The notes under the pieces were generated by a model. It was not told the origin of the DNA. It ran no database searches and worked only from the letters and a program-made list of their open reading frames with translations. Shown one piece after another: positions 1 through 5,197 of a stretch of 5,368 nucleotides of DNA (position 1 is the stretch's first letter; every line of letters starts with the position of its first letter). The stretch is from contig PFDW01000081.1 of NCBI GenBank assembly GCA_002793835.1, positions 163-5,530 of the forward strand, read 5' to 3'. Origin of the DNA: Candidatus Portnoybacteria bacterium CG10_big_fil_rev_8_21_14_0_10_36_7. GTDB taxonomy: Bacteria > Patescibacteriota > Minisyncoccia > Portnoybacterales > PFDW01. A program made the translations under genes and the position numbers.

Positions 1-2
1 AT

Positions 3-863
3 CTTTCTCAAAACAGAAAATTTGAGATAAACGAGTTTTTAAAGGTATTATCCAATCAATCAAATTTTGATCTCTTTCATTTCCACTTTGAACCTATTGT
101 TTTGAATTGCGAAGTAGATAATATTGAATTTAATTTTTTGAATTTTATAAACAAGCCAATGTTAATTACATTTCACAATACGACTCATATTGGCAAACAT
201 ATAGATTTTTACAAGAAGCACAAAAATTTGTGGCAGTACAATTATGTTTTTATCAGTAAAAATCAAAAAGATCCTTTAAAATTTTTCCTAAACTCTACGG
301 TTATTTATAACGGCATAGACATCAAAAGATTTGCCTTTAAAAATAAGCAAGGTAATTATTTACTTTTTTTGGGTAGGATCACAGACTTTAAGGGTATTTT
401 GGAGGCTATTCAAATTGCGAAACTTGCTAACAAAAAACTAGTAATTGCAGCAAAAGTTGACCCTACGGATGAAGATTTTTATAACCAAAAGGTTAAACCC
501 CTTATAGACGGAGTAAAAATTGTTTATGTAGGGGAAGTTGATTTTAATCAAAAAATTGAATATCTAAAAAATGCCCTTTGTCTTCTTTTCCCAATTAAGT
601 GGGATGAACCTTTTGGACTGGTCTTAATAGAGGCTATGGCTTGCGGAACACCGGTTGTTGCTTTTGATAGGGGATCCGTCAGCGAAATTGTTGAAGATGG
701 CGTGACGGGTTTTGTGGTAACTAATGTCGACCAAGCCGTAGAGGCAATTAGTAAGATTGGCCAGATTGATAGAGCAAAGTGTCGAGATAGAGTGGAGAAA
801 CATTTTTCGCAAGAGACAATGCTAAATGCCTATGAACAACTTTATAAGAAATTATTAGCTTGA
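3..863 (+). CDS. GT4-family glycosyltransferase, 5' end cut by window edge
   Basis: This is a retaining GT-B glycosyltransferase of family GT4, which moves a sugar from a nucleotide-sugar to an acceptor, usually at the cytoplasmic membrane face during glycolipid or surface polysaccharide synthesis. The frame is open from position 3, and the upstream codons read FDLFHFHFEP, the usual N-domain strand of the family, so the TTG at 102 is internal and the true start lies outside the window. About 286 codons are visible. Family marks are an acceptor-side segment ITFHNTTH, the linker YNGID (about 306-320), the phosphate-contacting FLGR and nearby K of DFKG (about 366-395), IAAKVDP, and the E-x7-E motif EPFGLVLIE (606-632) followed by AMACGTPVVAF and GVTGF. 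The C-terminal nucleotide-binding domain is complete and no key residue is missing. Donor and acceptor cannot be told from sequence. It ends in TGA. No U-tract terminator follows. Confidence 0.93.
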   Translation, partial: LSQNRKFEINEFLKVLSNQSNFDLFHFHFEPIVLNCEVDNIEFNFLNFINKPMLITFHNTTHIGKHIDFYKKHKNLWQYNYVFISKNQKDPLKFFLNSTVIYNGIDIKRFAFKNKQGNYLLFLGRITDFKGILEAIQIAKLANKKLVIAAKVDPTDEDFYNQKVKPLIDGVKIVYVGEVDFNQKIEYLKNALCLLFPIKWDEPFGLVLIEAMACGTPVVAFDRGSVSEIVEDGVTGFVVTNVDQAVEAISKIGQIDRAKCRDRVEKHFSQETMLNAYEQLYKKLLA

Positions 864-869
864 TTACTT

Positions 870-931
870 CATCAACAATGCCCTCATTTTTCATAAGTAC
901 TTGTTGATGGTACCTGAGATGCATGAAAAAT
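870..931. repeat. Two interlocked inverted repeats in the glycosyltransferase-comM spacer
   Basis: CATCAACA (870-877) is perfectly complementary to TGTTGATG (902-909). ATTTTTCAT (886-894), which lies in the loop of the first pair, is complementary to ATGAAAAAT (923-931). The two pairs cannot be nested, so as RNA they would form a pseudoknot or two alternative hairpins. There is no U-tract, so this is not a plain intrinsic terminator. It may be a 3'-end structure of the glycosyltransferase transcript, a leader structure of the next gene, or chance in AT-rich DNA. Confidence 0.35.
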
Positions 932-962
932 CGGCCAAAATTCACCAAATTGTAGGGTAATT

Positions 963-970
963 TGAGGCTA
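963..970 (+). promoter_or_regulatory. TGAGGCTA motif copy upstream of the comM fragment
   Basis: This 8-mer, within the 13-mer TGAGGCTAAAAAA, recurs at 5167-5179 and its 8-base core makes both arms of the palindrome at 5105-5128. It lies 26 bases before the ATG at 996. Shared operator use is an inference. No convincing -35/-10 pair is visible beside this copy. It overlaps the in-frame stop TAA at 969-971. Confidence 0.3.
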
Positions 971-983
971 AAAAACGCACGAT

Positions 984-990
984 AGAGGGG
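984..990 (+). promoter_or_regulatory. Shine-Dalgarno-like AGAGGGG before 996
   Basis: AGAGGGG ends five bases before the ATG at 996 and would pair moderately with the 16S tail. It supports translation from 996. The same bases are also part of codons that resemble the conserved DRxDMH stretch of ComM, so the site may have arisen by accident when the gene was truncated. Confidence 0.5.
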
Positions 991-995
991 CTGAC

Positions 996-1361
996 ATGCA
1001 TATTAATGTTCCGGCAGTCAGAGTAGATAAGTTAACAAGGGAAGAAAAAGCCGAGAGTTCAACAAGAATACAGCAAAGGGTACAAAAAGCACGGGAAATC
1101 CAGAATAAGAGATTCAAAACAACAAAGATTAAATCCAATTCCGAAATGAGCCCCAAAATGCTTAAAGAATTTTGCAGACTGGATAAAGAATCGATAGTCC
1201 TTCTTAAAGAAGCCATCAATAAATTAAATCTTTCCGCCCGTTCATTTCACAAAGTAGTAAAAATTGCCAGGACAGTTGCGGATCTGGAATCGTCAGTTGC
1301 TATCAAACCCAACCACGTTGAAGAAGCATTACAGTACAGGCCAAGTGATAGTTTACCCTGA
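996..1361 (+). CDS. comM: C-terminal fragment of ComM/YifB Mg-chelatase-like AAA+ ATPase
   Basis: The 121 residues match only the C-terminal part of ComM (YifB), a protein of about 500 residues that in transformable bacteria acts as a hexameric helicase widening recombination tracts. Visible here are MHINVPAV (the stretch after the family's LLDRxD), the basic helix RIQQRVQKAREIQNKRF (25-40), NSEMSPKMLKEFC (48-60) and the signature LSARSFHKVVKIARTVADLE (79-98), ending in HVEEALQYRP, the normal end of the family. The N-terminal Lon-like domain, Walker A and Walker B are absent. The codons just before the ATG read DRGAD, close to the family's DRxD, and an in-frame TAA stands at 969-971, so homology seems to run past the start and then break. 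This favours a deletion remnant or pseudogene over a designed stand-alone domain, though it has an RBS-like site and an intact frame. The end converges with the gene stopping at 1409. The family assignment is confident; function of the fragment is doubtful. Confidence 0.8.
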   Translation: MHINVPAVRVDKLTREEKAESSTRIQQRVQKAREIQNKRFKTTKIKSNSEMSPKMLKEFCRLDKESIVLLKEAINKLNLSARSFHKVVKIARTVADLESSVAIKPNHVEEALQYRPSDSLP

Positions 1362-1374
1362 ACGAAGTGAAGGG
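1356..1374. repeat. REP-like hairpin CCCTGAACGAAGTGAAGGG at the comM stop
   Basis: CCCT (1356-1359) and AGGG (1371-1374) pair around an imperfect inner stem. The element overlaps the comM TGA stop and sits between two convergent genes. It resembles the short CCCTGAGCGAAGTCGAAGGG type of hairpin scattered through many bacterial genomes, which is a comparison from memory. There is no U-tract on either side, so any termination role would be weak. Confidence 0.4.
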
Positions 1375-1408
1375 CAGGGGTACTTCAGTACAATTCGCAA
1401 GCATACTT

Positions 1409-4147
1409 TTAACTTTTCTTAAAAAGGTTAAAAAGTGAATCTTTCGTCCCAAGTATTCCTTTAGTACACGTCTCAGCAGATGGCAATTTAGCTGTTTCTA
1501 CTGCTCTTCCGGAAGCGGAAGTCCAAACCCAATAACCATTTCTTGTTTCCAGTTGAGCATACAAAAGTGATTCAGTGTTGTTTGAACAAGTGATGTACGT
1601 ATAATCCAGCCCGCTTGGTGTTTTTGGTAAAGCCTTAAGTTGCCCATTATCGACAAATATTTTGAGCTGTGCTGGATATTTACCTTGTCCCGGTGTGGTG
1701 TAATACCCCTGAAGTTCAGTCGCCAAGGCCCCAATATCATTTTTAATTTGAGCGTCTCTAGCTTGCGCGGTTCTAGTAAAGACAGAGTTTTCTGTTGTAG
1801 TTTGGTCAGGTCTACCTGAAAGAACCCGATCCAGAGCATTTTCAACCTTGTTTATCTCATCACCTTCAAGCTCCTCAATATTTACGAATGTATTGGAAAT
1901 GACAACGTGTCCGCTTTGGGTAGTAGTAGTTCCGATTGATCTCAGTGCTTTTAGATAACCTTTAGCAATAGTCATATAATCCTCCTGCACGTACTCAGAG
2001 TAACCAGAGTTTTTTGTCATAAAATAATCAACAATGCCCATTACATTTTCAGGGACTATAAAAACTACTCCACCAATTATTTTCGGGGCTTTAGCAAACT
2101 GATTTTTCCAGTCCGAGTCTTTAGCAAGTGTATTTGTGTCTGTTTTTTGAAATTCCAGTATGTCTTTTATTGCCTGATCGCTCGCACCGACTGAGATAAT
2201 TGCGTATTTATCATTGACAGCAAATCTCAGCGAAAAAGTGTCACCTCGAAAATCATAAATAGGTAGCGAATATATCTTTTTTCCGTTAAAATCGCTGGCT
2301 TGAGGGAAAACCCTTTCTGTATTTTCCGACTTTTCAGGGTAAGCATAAGTAATTTTTGGACTTATTTCACTAATTACTATATCCTCCGCAAGATCAAGGT
2401 CTGCTTTTAACTCGTATCCTTCACCTTTTCCTCTAACTGTGTAAGAAAAGGAAAAATCATTTTTAGGGTCTTTAATATACTTTAGGCTGGAATAGTACTT
2501 TGGCGACAAAGCCTCAATATTGTCCGGGTAGCGGTTATTATCTTTCTTATACAATTCAAGTGCCCTTTGAAGTTGACCGGTGTAAGATCGCCTGGAATTA
2601 TCCTTGGAAATTCTCTTACTCATTTTTGCCTGTTCTACAAAATTTGGTAGACTTATTTTTGCTAGTTTCGCCTCTACATCTGAAGGTTTTTTTACTTCAA
2701 AAACAAAAAGGACATCCGGTGCTTGTCCATTAAAACCCGGTGCAACTATAATCGATGCACTCCCATCCATCCACGCTAAGAGGTCGCTGTCAACATCAAC
2801 CCCTAATAATTTTCCAGCTTGGTTTTTCATTTCTTCGATGCCTTTTATGGTATTTTCAAAACTTTTTTTCTGGTTATCATCGCTTGAATTGTCACTTACG
2901 TTTTTCAGTTCATCAATTTGATCCTGAATCGACTCTTTTACATTTTTCCCTTCAGCATAAAAAAGCGGTTGTTTGGTGTTAAAAACAGCAGGCAAGTTAT
3001 TTGCTTGGGAATTCTCAATGGTAAAACCGTGTTTCAATCCCTCTTTGAGTACCTGGTTCTTAGTAAACTGGTATGAAGTAAAATTTATGCCGTTATCGAT
3101 AACATCAACGGTCAAACCCCTTTTAACCGTAAAAACATTATCTCCGCTTTCCGATCTCTCTCTGGTGTCGTAACTTGTTCCTCCAAAAGCTGTCTGCGGC
3201 AAAGACGTTGCAGGCAGAAGGTTGGATAAAGGGCTCATAACTTGCTTCTGGTAAAACTTAAGTAAATATTCTTTTGGGAAAAGATTGATAATCTCGTTAT
3301 GCTCGCTGTCCTCAGAAATACTTTTCATTTTCTTATCTTTGGAGCCGGAAGTAAGATCCAGAATCTTCTTGATATCACTTTCTTTTTCCGCAGCAATTAT
3401 ATACTTATTGATTGCCGTTGAATAAATTGTTTTTGAAAGAGGTAAGGTAACTTGGTAGGGTAGGGCACCTGTCGCAAATTGTTCAGTGGTATCATCCTTG
3501 TTCTGTACCTTCAGTTCAAACTTAGCTATTTTTGCGCTGGCATAAGCTTCTTTTGACGTTATTACGTTGCCATTACTCTCAATATCTGCAAGTTCCTGCT
3601 TGGCTGTTTTTGAATTTTTTACTTGAACAACGTTTACTAACTGCTCAAGTGTGTCAATTCCAAAGTTTCTATTATTTATATTAGGGTCATTTTTTGAAAC
3701 CTTTGCCAAAAATATTTCAGTTTCAGCCAAATCCAAAATTTGTTTAAAAGGATCCTTCCGGGTTCCGAATATTTCAGTTCTCTGTTTATCTAAATACTTA
3801 ACCATTTTTTCGCCTCCGGGCAGTTTTTTAGAAAGTTCAAGAAGTTTTTGAACTTGCGGATGGGTTTTAATCGAAAGCCCCAGATAGAAATCTGCATCAT
3901 CGGGGATTAGGCTATAATTGGTTATTTTCCTGTCTAAGTAGAATTTGACGGCGAAAACAGAACCTCCGGCAAATAACAAAACAAAAAACAGAATTATCAA
4001 GAATTTTAGTTTTCCGGATAAAAAGCCTTCTCTTTTTATGATTATTTGTGCAGTACCTTTTTCGTCTGGTTTAGGAACAGGAACGATTGGAGGAACAGCT
4101 TGTGAAACCCCTTGGCTAGTTAAATGCGGTAGGCTATCTTTTAACAA
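1409..4147 (-). CDS. Large single-pass envelope protein with two DUF3352-like modules and two pilin-like lobes
   Basis: The 912-residue product has a proline-rich N-terminus (to about 46), one transmembrane helix (about 47-67) and a long, probably external, C-terminal part. I recognise no named family with certainty. Residues about 78-300 (IPDDADFYLG, VVQVKNSKTAKQELADIE, INKYIIAAEKESDIKKIL) recall DUF3352. A similar module recurs at about 455-710 (LFVFEVKKPSDVEAKLAKI, VNDKYAIISVGASDQAIKDIL). Between its halves, residues about 511-585 look like the soluble lobe of a type II/IV pseudopilin (ALELYKKDNNRYP, then DPKNDFSFSYT and YELKADL). A second such lobe is at about 793-870 (ARDAQIKNDIGALATELQ, GKYP, YAQLETRNGYWVW). 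The only two cysteines, 854 and 894, bracket the end of it. A 404-415 helix-rich stretch may be coiled. The start is TTG at 4147: the frame is open to a stop at 4196-4198 but has no ATG or GTG before it, and the next Met is residue 115, beyond the membrane helix. A surface or pilus-linked role is inference. Confidence 0.9.
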   Translation of the reverse strand: MLKDSLPHLTSQGVSQAVPPIVPVPKPDEKGTAQIIIKREGFLSGKLKFLIILFFVLLFAGGSVFAVKFYLDRKITNYSLIPDDADFYLGLSIKTHPQVQKLLELSKKLPGGEKMVKYLDKQRTEIFGTRKDPFKQILDLAETEIFLAKVSKNDPNINNRNFGIDTLEQLVNVVQVKNSKTAKQELADIESNGNVITSKEAYASAKIAKFELKVQNKDDTTEQFATGALPYQVTLPLSKTIYSTAINKYIIAAEKESDIKKILDLTSGSKDKKMKSISEDSEHNEIINLFPKEYLLKFYQKQVMSPLSNLLPATSLPQTAFGGTSYDTRERSESGDNVFTVKRGLTVDVIDNGINFTSYQFTKNQVLKEGLKHGFTIENSQANNLPAVFNTKQPLFYAEGKNVKESIQDQIDELKNVSDNSSDDNQKKSFENTIKGIEEMKNQAGKLLGVDVDSDLLAWMDGSASIIVAPGFNGQAPDVLFVFEVKKPSDVEAKLAKISLPNFVEQAKMSKRISKDNSRRSYTGQLQRALELYKKDNNRYPDNIEALSPKYYSSLKYIKDPKNDFSFSYTVRGKGEGYELKADLDLAEDIVISEISPKITYAYPEKSENTERVFPQASDFNGKKIYSLPIYDFRGDTFSLRFAVNDKYAIISVGASDQAIKDILEFQKTDTNTLAKDSDWKNQFAKAPKIIGGVVFIVPENVMGIVDYFMTKNSGYSEYVQEDYMTIAKGYLKALRSIGTTTTQSGHVVISNTFVNIEELEGDEINKVENALDRVLSGRPDQTTTENSVFTRTAQARDAQIKNDIGALATELQGYYTTPGQGKYPAQLKIFVDNGQLKALPKTPSGLDYTYITCSNNTESLLYAQLETRNGYWVWTSASGRAVETAKLPSAETCTKGILGTKDSLFNLFKKS

Positions 4148-4156
4148 TCTACTGTA

Positions 4157-4186
4157 ACTATATCCCCTTGGTTTTTTGCATGTCCA
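4157..4186 (-). promoter_or_regulatory. Candidate promoter of the 912-residue protein gene
   Basis: On the minus strand TGGACA (4186-4181) and TATAGT (4162-4157) are spaced by 18 bases; each matches the sigma-70 consensus at five of six positions. Nine bases separate the -10 box from the TTG start at 4147, so the transcript would have almost no leader. No Shine-Dalgarno sequence stands at usable distance; AAGGGGA (4169-4163) is about 15 bases away. Confidence 0.45.
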
Positions 4187-4192
4187 ATTTAT

Positions 4193-4206
4193 ATTTTAAT
4201 TAAAAT
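4193..4206. promoter_or_regulatory. 14-base AT palindrome between divergent genes
   Basis: ATTTTAATTAAAAT is a perfect palindrome lying between the two divergent candidate promoters, followed by a further partial repeat TAAAATTAAAAT. It could bind a dimeric regulator, act as an UP-like element for either promoter, or be simple AT-rich sequence. Composition alone makes such a palindrome fairly likely here. Confidence 0.25.
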
Positions 4207-4214
4207 TAAAATGA

Positions 4215-4220
4215 TAAAAT
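4215..4220 (+). promoter_or_regulatory. Candidate -10 box TAAAAT of the 4229 gene
   Basis: TAAAAT (five of six to TATAAT) ends eight bases before the GTG at 4229, placing the likely transcript start at or next to the start codon. A -35 box is poor (TATTTT at 4192-4197, 17 bases away). No Shine-Dalgarno sequence is present between it and the GTG, which supports a leaderless transcript. Confidence 0.4.
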
Positions 4221-4228
4221 AATTTCAA

Positions 4229-4852
4229 GTGAAAAAAATCATTTTTAGCTTAGCTCTGGTTTCCTTATTGCTGGTTATTACTCTAATATCGCTGGCCATA
4301 TACATCAGCTTTTTTAAAATAAAACCAATTACACTTTCTATAAATAATAAGATTGAGGATAAACTTTCTAAAATTGTATATGTACCAAAAGGTGTCGCCA
4401 GGCCTGCGTATAATACAGATTCTACGACCTACAAGTGGGAAATGGAAACAAACCAAAAAGAAGTGGCAGCAGTAGAGCTTTCTTATACCCCGAGTTTTCT
4501 AAAGTCACAGGAAAAAATCTACGTTAACTTAAAAATGGGGGAACACGGAGATCCGAGCATTTTTGATAAGAGCCTGCCGGCACTAATCAATGATGAATAT
4601 TCCCTCAAATCTTCTATTGACCCTAAAAATTCCAATCCCCAGACCCCACCGGGTGCGATTTTTGAAAAAATTGGTTTACAAATTGAAGACAAAAAGGGTA
4701 AAGCAGTCTCCATAGAATGGCAGATTTCTAAAAAAGAATTTGGTGAAGAATTAGCCAATGAATACAAAAAGCTTGAGAAATATCCTGATTTTATTTTTAA
4801 GTTCCTGTATTTTCTCCCTCAGTTTTTAATAGATATTTTTTCCGGAGCATAA
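4229..4852 (+). CDS. Small N-terminally membrane-anchored protein of unknown function
   Basis: The 207-residue product is not recognised as any family. It begins MKK followed by a strong hydrophobic helix (residues about 4-29) with no lipobox or clear signal-peptidase site, so it reads as an anchor leaving about 175 residues outside the cytoplasm. The soluble part has alternating short strands (KIVYVPKGV, KEVAAVELSYTPSF, EKIYVNLKMGE), a proline-rich loop SNPQTPPG (135-142), then charged segments. The last 20 residues are again hydrophobic and aromatic (IFKFLYFLPQFLIDIF) and could be an amphipathic or membrane-lying helix. The GTG start at 4229 puts MKK right before the hydrophobic segment, as expected for a secreted or anchored protein. 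It has no RBS. It is divergent from the 912-residue envelope protein with an 81-base spacer, so shared control is plausible. It ends just before a strong terminator. Confidence 0.82.
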   Translation: MKKIIFSLALVSLLLVITLISLAIYISFFKIKPITLSINNKIEDKLSKIVYVPKGVARPAYNTDSTTYKWEMETNQKEVAAVELSYTPSFLKSQEKIYVNLKMGEHGDPSIFDKSLPALINDEYSLKSSIDPKNSNPQTPPGAIFEKIGLQIEDKKGKAVSIEWQISKKEFGEELANEYKKLEKYPDFIFKFLYFLPQFLIDIFSGA

Positions 4853-4858
4853 AAACGG

Positions 4859-4895
4859 AAAAAAGCCCTAAGACTTTCCTTTCTTCGGGCTTTTT
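4859..4895. terminator. Bidirectional intrinsic terminator
   Basis: AAAAAGCCC (4860-4868) pairs perfectly with GGGCTTTTT (4887-4895) around an 18-base loop. The A-run on one side and T-run on the other let it end transcripts from both directions. It lies seven bases past the stop of the + gene (4852) and 21 bases past the stop of the minus gene (4917), just where two convergent genes would share one. Confidence 0.85.
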
Positions 4896-4916
4896 CACTG
4901 TAGCAATTAATGTGCT

Positions 4917-5060
4917 TTAGGCACTTCCAATTTTGAACATTGCTGTACCGCATACTGGGCACTTACCCTTCATTGCAGGTTTGCCATTTTTCATAGTGAC
5001 TTTTTCTGCGTTCGGGTCTTCTCTTTTTGCGCGACATTTAACACAATACATTTGAGACAT
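4917..5060 (-). CDS. DUF5679-type zinc-ribbon small protein
   Basis: A 47-residue protein with two CxxC pairs: YCVKC (residues 5-9) and KCPVCG (33-38). Between them lie a charged stretch and VTMKNGKPAMKGK, and after them TAMFKIG. This layout, and YCVKCRAK with the KNGKPA stretch, is that of the DUF5679 family, common in CPR bacteria and some archaea. Four cysteines should bind one zinc ion; the cellular role is unknown, with nucleic-acid or protein contact only a guess. The start at 5060 is chosen over the ATG at 5064 because the latter stops after eight codons, and because the core GGAGG is eight bases from 5060. It is read toward the shared terminator at 4859-4895 and appears to be a single-gene unit with its own promoter and palindromic site. 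Confidence 0.92.
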   Translation of the reverse strand: MSQMYCVKCRAKREDPNAEKVTMKNGKPAMKGKCPVCGTAMFKIGSA

Positions 5061-5064
5061 TCAT

Positions 5065-5075
5065 ATCACCTCCTT
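5065..5075 (-). promoter_or_regulatory. Perfect 11-base Shine-Dalgarno sequence
   Basis: AAGGAGGTGAT on the minus strand is fully complementary to the bacterial 16S tail. It has eight bases between GGAGG and the ATG at 5060, and only four to the ATG at 5064, which decides the start. This is by far the strongest translation signal in the window. Confidence 0.9.
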
Positions 5076-5104
5076 AGAGCAGAGATTTTTAACAAGCCGA
5101 AAAC

Positions 5105-5128
5105 AATTGAGGCTATTTAGCCTCAATT
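5105..5128. promoter_or_regulatory. 24-base palindrome, likely operator of the DUF5679 gene
   Basis: The arm AATTGAGGCTA (5105-5115) and its exact reverse complement (5118-5128) flank a TT spacer. A degenerate third half-site, TAGCTTCAA (5128-5136), repeats TAGCCTCAA (5118-5126) ten bases away, about one helical turn. The palindrome begins about where the promoter at 5136-5165 should start transcription, which suits a repressor site. As RNA it would form a stable 5'-leader hairpin, so an RNA role is also possible. Confidence 0.55.
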
Positions 5129-5135
5129 AGCTTCA

Positions 5136-5165
5136 ACCATAGCATAGCTAAAAAACTAAAGTCAA
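5136..5165 (-). promoter_or_regulatory. Candidate promoter of the DUF5679 gene
   Basis: On the minus strand TTGACT (5165-5160, five of six to consensus) is followed after 18 bases by TATGGT (5141-5136, four of six). The predicted start near 5128 gives a leader of roughly 65 bases that carries the palindrome and then the strong Shine-Dalgarno sequence. TATGCT (5146-5141) is another -10-like box but is too close to the -35. Confidence 0.5.
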
Positions 5166-5166
5166 G

Positions 5167-5174
5167 TGAGGCTA
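5167..5174 (+). promoter_or_regulatory. TGAGGCTA motif copy beside the -35 box
   Basis: A further copy of the palindrome's half-site lies one base upstream of the TTGACT -35 box of the DUF5679 promoter and touches the T-run of the preceding gene's terminator. With the palindrome it brackets the promoter, which would suit a looping or cooperative repressor. It is part of a 13-mer identical to 963-975. Confidence 0.35.
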
Positions 5175-5197
5175 AAAAAAGGGGGGAAGATTTCCCC
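5174..5197 (-). terminator. Intrinsic terminator of the right-edge membrane protein gene
   Basis: On the minus strand GGGGAA (5197-5192) pairs with TTCCCC (5188-5183) around a three-base loop and is followed by CC and seven T (5180-5174). The hairpin starts directly after the stop codon at 5198-5200, which separates that gene from the DUF5679 unit. Confidence 0.85.

Noticed and set aside
102..104. TTG at 102 as the start of the glycosyltransferase
   Set aside because: The same frame is open to position 3 and the upstream codons carry a family motif (FHFHFEP), so the TTG is internal.
748..948. Minus-strand 66-codon frame overlapping the glycosyltransferase end
   Set aside because: It overlaps a confident gene, shows no motif or RBS, and its codons are explained by the opposite strand and the inverted repeats.
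861..1361. TGA read as glycine, as in some CPR lineages
   Set aside because: Both the glycosyltransferase and the comM fragment stop at TGA at the family's normal C-terminus; reading through adds no homologous residues.
1405..1436. AT-rich hairpin (ACTTTTAAC with GTTAAAAAGT) over the stop of the 912-residue gene as a terminator
   Set aside because: The stem is almost all A-T with a bulge, and no T-run follows it on the minus strand.
2500..3173. Several plus-strand frames inside the 912-residue gene
   Set aside because: They are short shadows of a confident minus-strand gene, with no family motif.
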